This document shows positions 59,016-64,000 of a stretch of 64,000 nucleotides of DNA, piece after piece; the first letter of the stretch is position 1; each line of letters starts with the position of its first letter. The notes beneath the pieces are model-generated. The model saw only the letters and a list, made by a program, of their open reading frames with translations. It was not told where the DNA came from and searched no databases. This DNA is from Armatimonadota bacterium (GTDB lineage: Bacteria > Armatimonadota > Fimbriimonadia > Fimbriimonadales > Fimbriimonadaceae): contig JAFLBD010000001.1 of the NCBI GenBank assembly GCA_017303935.1, positions 496,001 through 560,000 on the forward strand, in the 5' to 3' direction. The position numbers were made by a program, and so were the translations under genes.

Positions 59016-59999
59016 ATGCAATATTACGATACAGGTTGGATAAGCATCGTGTTCACCATCATGTTGGTGGGCTTTGTGCTCTATAACATCCAGCGCGCGA
59101 AGAAGACGAGCGGTAGCTTGTACATTCGCCGAATTCCCGGATTGAACGCAATCGACGAGGCAATTGGCCGCGCAACAGAAATGGGCCGCCCAGTTCTGAT
59201 GGTTCCCGGCCTCGGCCCGCTCAACGCGGTTTCGATTCAAGCGCTCAACATTTTTGCTCACGTCACTGGAACTGCCGCGAGATTCGGAACACCGATCCGA
59301 TTGTGCTGCGGAAACGCTCCGGTCTACACGGTTGCTCAAGAAATTATCAGCGACGTGTACACCCGCGAAGGTTATCCTGACCGGTTCCATTCGGATTCGG
59401 TGCAGTTCCTTTCGGACCGCCAATTTGCATTCGCGACCGCTGTTTCTGGAATGATTCACCGCGAAAAGGTCGCAGCCGCGTTCTTACTTGGTGAGTTCTT
59501 TGCAGAATCTCTAATCTTTGCCGAAACCGCGAACAGCGTTGGAGCGATTCAGGTTGCTGGATCGGTGCAGAACACCCAAACACCATTCTTTATTGCCGCC
59601 TGCGACTACGTTTTGATTTCCGACGAATTCTACGCCGCGTCGGCGTACTTGAGCCGAGAACCGGTGCTGGTCGGATCGCTCGTTGGCCAAGACTGGATCA
59701 AGGTAGCGATGATGGCGTCAGTTGTTCTAGGTTCGGCGATGAACTCATTCGAACTCAGCGCTGTAAAGCAAAAAGAGGAAAAGGTCGTTGAGATGGTTCC
59801 TCTTAAGGTCGATCCAGGGATGTCTGCTGGCACCGCGCGAAAGGAAACGGTGACTCAGCTGACTGAGCCTCGAACAAAGAGAGCTGATGAATTGACCACG
59901 TACAGGATTTTCACTCCTGAAGCTCCACCAAAGCCAACGCGCCAAGAGCGACCACCGAAGGAAGAGGAAGCAGCACCAGCTGAAGGAGGTAGCGTTTAA
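59016..59999 (+). CDS. DUF6754-type membrane-anchored protein (cluster gene 3)
   Basis: 327 residues. One N-terminal helix (about 8-25) is followed by IRRIPGLNAIDEAIGRATEMGRPVLMVPGLGPLNAVSIQAL, which I recognise as the DUF6754 pattern. The domain continues as alpha/beta with AVSGMIHREKVAAAFLLGEFFAESLIFAETANSVGAIQVAGS and DYVLISDEFYAASAYLS. A disordered acidic/proline-rich C-tail ends RQERPPKEEEAAPAEGGSV. No catalytic residues are evident. Its stop overlaps gene 4 (TAATG). Confidence 0.7.
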   Translation: MQYYDTGWISIVFTIMLVGFVLYNIQRAKKTSGSLYIRRIPGLNAIDEAIGRATEMGRPVLMVPGLGPLNAVSIQALNIFAHVTGTAARFGTPIRLCCGNAPVYTVAQEIISDVYTREGYPDRFHSDSVQFLSDRQFAFATAVSGMIHREKVAAAFLLGEFFAESLIFAETANSVGAIQVAGSVQNTQTPFFIAACDYVLISDEFYAASAYLSREPVLVGSLVGQDWIKVAMMASVVLGSAMNSFELSAVKQKEEKVVEMVPLKVDPGMSAGTARKETVTQLTEPRTKRADELTTYRIFTPEAPPKPTRQERPPKEEEAAPAEGGSV

Positions 60000-60907
60000 T
60001 GTTGAATTTCTTGATGCAAGCTGAACCACCTGCCGGCATCTTTTTGCCAGCCGAGTCGCAACAGCTAAAGATAGCGGTCCTGGTCACTCTCTTAGTTGGA
60101 TTTGCAGTTATGGTCGGCTTGATGTACGCGCCGTACCGGCTACGACGACCGATTGTCGTTGCAGCAACCTTCCTGTCCGGTTTCTTCTGGATTTTGGTCT
60201 GGTTGTTCCCGGCCCCCGTCGAACTCGGCCCGAACGAAATCCCACGCAACGCGATGGAGAATTTCGGTATGCGGCTCGCCGATGGAATTCCGGTCGTGAG
60301 CAATATTTCTCAAACGCTCAACGCGTTGCTCTTAGGATTAGGTGTTTTCTCAGTCCTCAGAATGCACACGACTAGGCTCGTCAAGCAACAGAAAGACTGG
60401 GTATTCAGCGTTGTCCTTCTGGTCGCCATGTTCTCCATGGTCACCGTGGGTTACATGAACTACAACGAAGTTCTGCGCAATCCAGACCTCGCCGATCCAA
60501 ACAAGTGGGGAAGAACTCAATTTGCGACGGACTTCCTGTTTGATGGCATGCTCCAAGCGATGGACGCAGCAATGTTCTCGATCATTGCGTTCTTCATCCT
60601 GGTTGCCGCCTATCGCGCATTCCGCATTCGCTCAATCGAATCGACGGTGCTACTCGGCACCGCACTGATCGTGATGCTTTCGCTCATGGGGGCAGTTGAA
60701 TTTGCCTCGACCAACATGATCAACGGTATCACTGGTGGTGATCCTGGGCACTTCCTGAACAACTTTGCACTCGCAAACATTCGGGCTTGGATTCAGACAA
60801 ACATTCAAGGTCCCGGCATCCGCGCTCTCGAATGGGGCATTGGAATCGGTGCGCTCTCGATGGGACTTCGACTTTGGCTGAGCCTTGAAAAGGGTGGTGG
60901 AAACTGA
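59999..60907 (+). CDS. Polytopic membrane protein (DUF6754 cluster gene 4)
   Basis: 302 residues with about seven hydrophobic helices: near 22-42, 52-70, 103-120, 134-152, 180-200, 214-234 and 275-293. The loop between helices two and three contains PAPVELGPNEIPRNAM. A Trp/Asn-rich loop (DLADPNKWGRTQ) lies between four and five. No transporter or enzyme signature. It abuts its neighbours with one-base overlaps on both sides (TAATG, TGATG). Confidence 0.65.
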   Translation: MLNFLMQAEPPAGIFLPAESQQLKIAVLVTLLVGFAVMVGLMYAPYRLRRPIVVAATFLSGFFWILVWLFPAPVELGPNEIPRNAMENFGMRLADGIPVVSNISQTLNALLLGLGVFSVLRMHTTRLVKQQKDWVFSVVLLVAMFSMVTVGYMNYNEVLRNPDLADPNKWGRTQFATDFLFDGMLQAMDAAMFSIIAFFILVAAYRAFRIRSIESTVLLGTALIVMLSLMGAVEFASTNMINGITGGDPGHFLNNFALANIRAWIQTNIQGPGIRALEWGIGIGALSMGLRLWLSLEKGGGN

Positions 60908-61863
60908 TGATCTACAAACTGATGAATATCAACCGGTTTGTGATGTACCTCTTGTTGGTCATCGCCATCGGCCTTCCATTGTTGTTCCTCAAGATTGAGG
61001 TGCCGACGATCACAGCTTCGAATACTGAAGATCTGTACATCGCTTACAACAAGTTGCCCGAAGGTTCAACTGTCTTCTTGGAATCAGACTGGACCGTTTC
61101 TACACGTGGTGAGAACGCCGGTCAACTCGAAGCTCTGCTCAAGCTGCTTCGGTTGCGAAACGTCAAATTCGTGCTCTATTCCTGCTCGGATGCTCAGGCT
61201 CCTCAAGTGGCAAGAAACACGATCACCAACGTCAATAAGCAGCTTGTTGCGGCCGGTCTTGAACCGTTCAAGCCGTGGGAAGACTATGTGGACGTTGGAT
61301 TCTATCCCGACATCGAAGCGCTTTACAATGCGATCAAGAGCAACCCACGTAACGCGTTCACCGGGAAGACGGCAAACAACCCGGCGACCCGTCAAATGGA
61401 GGATGTTTACAAGTCGCCTGTGCTCAAGGACATCCGAAAGGTAGAAGACATCGCGATGGTGATCAACATTTCGGCGAGTGGAACACTGAAGTACATCGTT
61501 CAACGAATTGGATCGAAAACGAAGATTGGTTCGATGGTGACCGGTGTGATGGGGCCAGAAGCGATGAACTACTACGCTGCTAAGCAGATTGCTGGACTTT
61601 CAGTCGGTTTGCGCGGTGTGGTGGAACTCGAAACGATGATGGCCAAGGGCGTCAACTACTCAGATGGAGACAAGGAGCCTTTCGTTAAGGCGGAACAGCT
61701 CAATGGCAAGATCGAACCAATCGATCCAAAGCTTGAGCCGTTCGGTCGTGGCATGAGGTACTTTGCTTCGCTCCACGCTGCGCTCTTTCTGCTGATCCTT
61801 GCAGTTGTGCTCGGAAACATCGGGCTCTACCTGCAAAAGCGACAAAACAAAGGGGCTAACTAA
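60907..61863 (+). CDS. Two-anchor protein with large extracytoplasmic domain (DUF6754 cluster gene 5)
   Basis: 318 residues. An N-terminal helix (about 11-30) and a C-terminal helix (about 290-308) bracket a ~255-residue alpha/beta domain. It holds LPEGSTVFLESDWTVST, KFVLYSCSDAQAPQVAR, DYVDVGFYPDIEALYNAI, KDIRKVEDIAMVINISASGTLKYIVQ and MGPEAMNYYAAKQIAGLSVGLRGVVELE. The alternation of strands and helices suggests a Rossmann-like domain without a nucleotide motif. The side of the membrane is uncertain. It starts within the stop of gene 4. Confidence 0.65.
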   Translation: MIYKLMNINRFVMYLLLVIAIGLPLLFLKIEVPTITASNTEDLYIAYNKLPEGSTVFLESDWTVSTRGENAGQLEALLKLLRLRNVKFVLYSCSDAQAPQVARNTITNVNKQLVAAGLEPFKPWEDYVDVGFYPDIEALYNAIKSNPRNAFTGKTANNPATRQMEDVYKSPVLKDIRKVEDIAMVINISASGTLKYIVQRIGSKTKIGSMVTGVMGPEAMNYYAAKQIAGLSVGLRGVVELETMMAKGVNYSDGDKEPFVKAEQLNGKIEPIDPKLEPFGRGMRYFASLHAALFLLILAVVLGNIGLYLQKRQNKGAN

Positions 61864-61868
61864 CAGCC

Positions 61869-62765
61869 ATGTCATTTGAATTCGGAAAACTTCTCATTGG
61901 GGTTCTCTTAACCCTTGGTTTGTACAGTGTTCTGTACCGTGAAAACAAGTTCTACCGGATGGTGGAGCATATCTATATCGGTCTCGCGGTCGGATTTGCT
62001 ATGGTCGCCTTGTGGACGGAAACTCTGGAAGCAAGCTTCTGGAAGCCGCTCATGGGGACTCCTGCCAAAGACGGTGCGCCGGGTGTACCAGGGTTCTTCC
62101 TGTACGCTCTGTTGATTCCTGTTGGCATCATGGGTTACATGGTGTTCAGCAAGAAGCATAACTGGATGAGCCGAATCCCGATTGGAATCATTCTTGGCTT
62201 CTCGGGTGGACAACAACTCCAGGTGTTCTGGGGCGAGTACGGCCCGCAAATCCAAGATTCGATGCGGCCAGTTCTGCCGACTACTACAAGTTCGTTCTTC
62301 GTTCCAAACGGTATTCAGCTATCGCAGAATTCGATCAATGAAATTGCGACTGGAACAGGGGTGCCTGCTCAGTTTGTGAGCACGATTGCGCAGAACGCAC
62401 AACTGAAACAGTCGGACATCATCGCACTGGCACAAAACAACGGGCTGACGGTGGACCAAGTTAAGGGAGTCATTGCCGCAGTGCTTGGCAAGATCAACAG
62501 TGAGATCTATTTCTCGCAGGCGATCAACAACGTGATCTACTTGGTCACGCTTCTTTCGGTGCTCAGCTACTTCCTCTTCAGCTTCAAGCAAGAAGGGAAA
62601 CTCATCAGCGGCTTCACGCGGCTGGGGCGCTGGCTAATCATGGTTGGCTTCGGTGCCATCTTTGGCAGCACGGTCATGACGCGGTTCGCGCTACTCATCG
62701 ACCGGTTGCAGTTTGTTCTCGTAGAATTCCTGAGAGACGGAATCCCAACCCTTTTCAGTCGCTAA
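61869..62765 (+). CDS. Polytopic membrane protein (DUF6754 cluster gene 6)
   Basis: 298 residues. Helices lie near 7-22, 33-50, 75-93 and 101-118. A Gln/Ser/Asn-rich ~90-residue soluble segment follows (LSQNSINEIATGTGVPAQFVSTIAQNAQLKQSDIIALAQNNGLTV), then helices near 215-240 and 254-275. No recognisable transport motif. It starts six bases after gene 5 and closes the cluster before a terminator. Confidence 0.65.
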   Translation: MSFEFGKLLIGVLLTLGLYSVLYRENKFYRMVEHIYIGLAVGFAMVALWTETLEASFWKPLMGTPAKDGAPGVPGFFLYALLIPVGIMGYMVFSKKHNWMSRIPIGIILGFSGGQQLQVFWGEYGPQIQDSMRPVLPTTTSSFFVPNGIQLSQNSINEIATGTGVPAQFVSTIAQNAQLKQSDIIALAQNNGLTVDQVKGVIAAVLGKINSEIYFSQAINNVIYLVTLLSVLSYFLFSFKQEGKLISGFTRLGRWLIMVGFGAIFGSTVMTRFALLIDRLQFVLVEFLRDGIPTLFSR

Positions 62766-62784
62766 TCTAGCCTCAGAAAAGAAC

Positions 62785-62818
62785 CGAATCCCCGCGCCGT
62801 TTTGGTCGCGGGGATTCG
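62785..62818 (+). terminator. Terminator after the DUF6754 cluster
   Basis: A 12-bp perfect stem (62785-62796 with 62807-62818), GC-rich, with a ten-base loop, is followed by TCTTT. It lies 20 bases after the last cluster gene. Confidence 0.85.
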
Positions 62819-62825
62819 TCTTTGG

Positions 62826-62831
62826 TATGGT
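62826..62831 (+). promoter_or_regulatory. Candidate -10 (TATGGT) before recO
   Basis: TATGGT is followed by nine bases and then the ATG at 62841. No Shine-Dalgarno is visible. Confidence 0.4.
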
Positions 62832-62840
62832 CACCGAAAC

Positions 62841-63581
62841 ATGAGCGAATCCAACATCACTGGCATCGTACTACGGCGCTGGGATGCGGGTGAATCGGAC
62901 CGAAAGTTGAGCCTGCTCACCGAGGAGCACGGCCGGATGGAGGTGATTGCGAAAGGAGCCCGCAAGGGCAATTCGCGGTTGTCTGGGGTCACGGAGCCCC
63001 TGTCGGTTTGCTCGTTCGCGATTGCGGCAGGCAAGCATCGCTCATTCATCACACAGGCGCAGCCGCTGACTTCTTTTCCAGGACTGAGGACCGATTACAC
63101 CCGGTTAACCATGGCGATGAGCTTTGTCGAGTTGCTCCATGCCTTCGCACAGATCGATCAGGTCAACGCCGAGCTCTTCCAGCATGCCTGGATTGCACTA
63201 AAGGCACTAGAACTCCATGTGAAGCCGCTTGTCGCGCTGCTGTGGTCTGAACTCATTTTCATGAGCATCGAAGGGATTCTCCCGAGTTTTGATCACTGCG
63301 TCTTGGATGGACATCGACTCGTCGAGAATCCGGCATGGATTTCGGCGATGGCCGGTGGGCATATCGACTCGGCGCACTCCAACGAGTTCTCTGACAGACA
63401 ATTGGTTGACGCGGAGATATTGATCGGGCTGGCAAAGCTTTCCAAACTAGACCGCCCGCCATTGGCATTCAAAGCCGCATTAGCGTCGTTTGGCGTGCTC
63501 AGTGCGTTTTGGTACCATCACGCCCACAAAAACCTCCCGGCTCGCGAGGCACTGGCGCATCACCTCACGGAGTTGCAGTAA
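62841..63581 (+). CDS. recO: DNA repair protein RecO
   Basis: 246 residues from the ATG at 62841. The N-terminal OB fold begins TGIVLRRWDAGESDRKLSLLTEEHGRMEVIAKGARKGNSRLSGV; the helical domain follows with YTRLTMAMSFVELLHAF. The usual four-cysteine zinc site is missing, and only one cysteine remains (SFDHCVLDG near residue 154). RecO loads RecA on SSB-coated DNA with RecR. It overlaps the convergent pyrE end by 17 bases. Confidence 0.9.
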   Translation: MSESNITGIVLRRWDAGESDRKLSLLTEEHGRMEVIAKGARKGNSRLSGVTEPLSVCSFAIAAGKHRSFITQAQPLTSFPGLRTDYTRLTMAMSFVELLHAFAQIDQVNAELFQHAWIALKALELHVKPLVALLWSELIFMSIEGILPSFDHCVLDGHRLVENPAWISAMAGGHIDSAHSNEFSDRQLVDAEILIGLAKLSKLDRPPLAFKAALASFGVLSAFWYHHAHKNLPAREALAHHLTELQ

Positions 63582-64000
63582 CTCGCGTGCCCGGCTTTGT
63601 GATTGGAATCTGGGCCAAGCTCTCCGGGACTTCATTCGGCGCGTAGCTGACCGCTTCCACATGGAACGAGGCAAAGAGTGGAGCACCGAAATCGATAGGT
63701 TTTGGCGCCCTGGAAATGAGAACTCCAACACCCTCAATCGTAGCGCCTTGCCCGCGCAGGGTTTCGATCACTTCGAAAATACTGGTTCCGGTAGTGAGGA
63801 CATCATCGACCACTAGGACTTTTGTGCCGGGCTCGAGAGTTTTGCCTCGCCGGAGCACCTTCTTGCCGTTTTCGGTTTCGACATAGATCGCGTCCAGTCC
63901 CATCAAGCGTGCCACCTCAAAAGCGATGATGATCCCACCCGTCGTTGGGCCAGCGACGTGTGTGATCCCTTTTCCTGAGAAATGATCCGCGATCGCCTGG
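63565..64000 (-). CDS. pyrE: Orotate phosphoribosyltransferase (partial, 5' end outside window)
   Basis: The frame stays open to the window edge. Visible are ITHVAGPTTGGIIIAFEVARLMGLDAIYVETENGKKVLRRG, the PRPP-binding VLVVDDVLTTGTSIFEVIETLR and a ~50-residue C-terminus. The residues are in the order and spacing of PyrE. It converts orotate and PRPP to OMP in pyrimidine synthesis. About 145 residues are present; some 30-60 N-terminal residues lie beyond 64000. Confidence 0.93.
   Translation of the reverse strand, partial: QAIADHFSGKGITHVAGPTTGGIIIAFEVARLMGLDAIYVETENGKKVLRRGKTLEPGTKVLVVDDVLTTGTSIFEVIETLRGQGATIEGVGVLISRAPKPIDFGAPLFASFHVEAVSYAPNEVPESLAQIPITKPGTRVTATP

Noticed and set aside
1-64000. 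Search for CRISPR arrays, insertion sequences, integrases, att sites and rRNA/tRNA genes
   Set aside because: No spaced direct repeats, transposase motifs or RNA-gene signatures were seen by eye on either strand; weak tRNAs could still escape manual reading.

Overview
The window is about 64 kb of a compact bacterial chromosome with mixed-strand housekeeping operons and no rRNA, tRNA, CRISPR array, insertion sequence or phage gene that I could see. The gene content suggests a diderm-like environmental bacterium, and my best guess is Armatimonadota (Fimbriimonadales-like). The reasons are two secreted proteins with PEP-CTERM sorting tails, a DUF6754 membrane-gene cluster, two PilT-like ATPases, a tricorn-type protease carrying a signal peptide, and heavy use of CGA for arginine even in ribosomal genes. 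This assignment is inference, because no marker was compared with a database.

Layout. 1-8.8 kb is accessory: small membrane proteins (one apparently frameshifted), a CHRD/PEP-CTERM protein, DinB-like and GNAT proteins, a second PEP-CTERM protein, a TMEM175-type channel divergent from a ceramidase-like protein, and unknowns. 8.8-15.1 kb is a sulfur amino-acid region: a short MetH lacking its cobalamin domains, MazG, a cystathionine beta-synthase core, an Eis-like acetyltransferase and a cystathionine gamma-lyase/synthase. 15.1-30.2 kb holds a glycosyltransferase, lysS, the tricorn-like protease, a second DinB protein, trigger factor, ubiX, two dehydrogenase-fold proteins, a tandem pair of M16-like proteins, peptidase E and two overlapping pilT genes. 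30.2-37.5 kb is a ribosomal-protein operon running rplC to rplE only. It has a good promoter, a roughly 250-nt structured leader and three internal hairpins. 37.5-46.2 kb lies on the minus strand: a large lipoprotein, marC with an Lrp regulator, msrA, a coiled-coil membrane protein, a DUF5695-like protein, and ispG with two tiny membrane proteins. 46.2-49.2 kb is pstSCA behind a textbook-like Pho box, without pstB. 49.3-57.3 kb contains rsh, dtd, gatB, a TPR protein, DUF167, a Rossmann-like protein, a YHS lipoprotein, upp and glmU. 57.3-62.8 kb is prs followed by a tightly packed six-gene membrane cluster of unknown function around a DUF6754 protein. The window ends with recO and a partial pyrE.

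How genes are expressed. At least twelve gene starts have a TANNNT hexamer 6-9 bases before the start codon and no Shine-Dalgarno sequence, which implies widespread leaderless mRNAs. Internal cistrons instead overlap their neighbours (ATGA, TTGA, TAATG) or carry purine-rich ribosome binding sites. Several strong rho-independent terminators separate the units.

The best candidate for an undescribed system is the DUF6754 membrane cluster at 58277-62765. Other points of interest are the truncated ribosomal operon with its leader RNA, the charged tails on L4, L22 and L16, and the leaderless promoter architecture.
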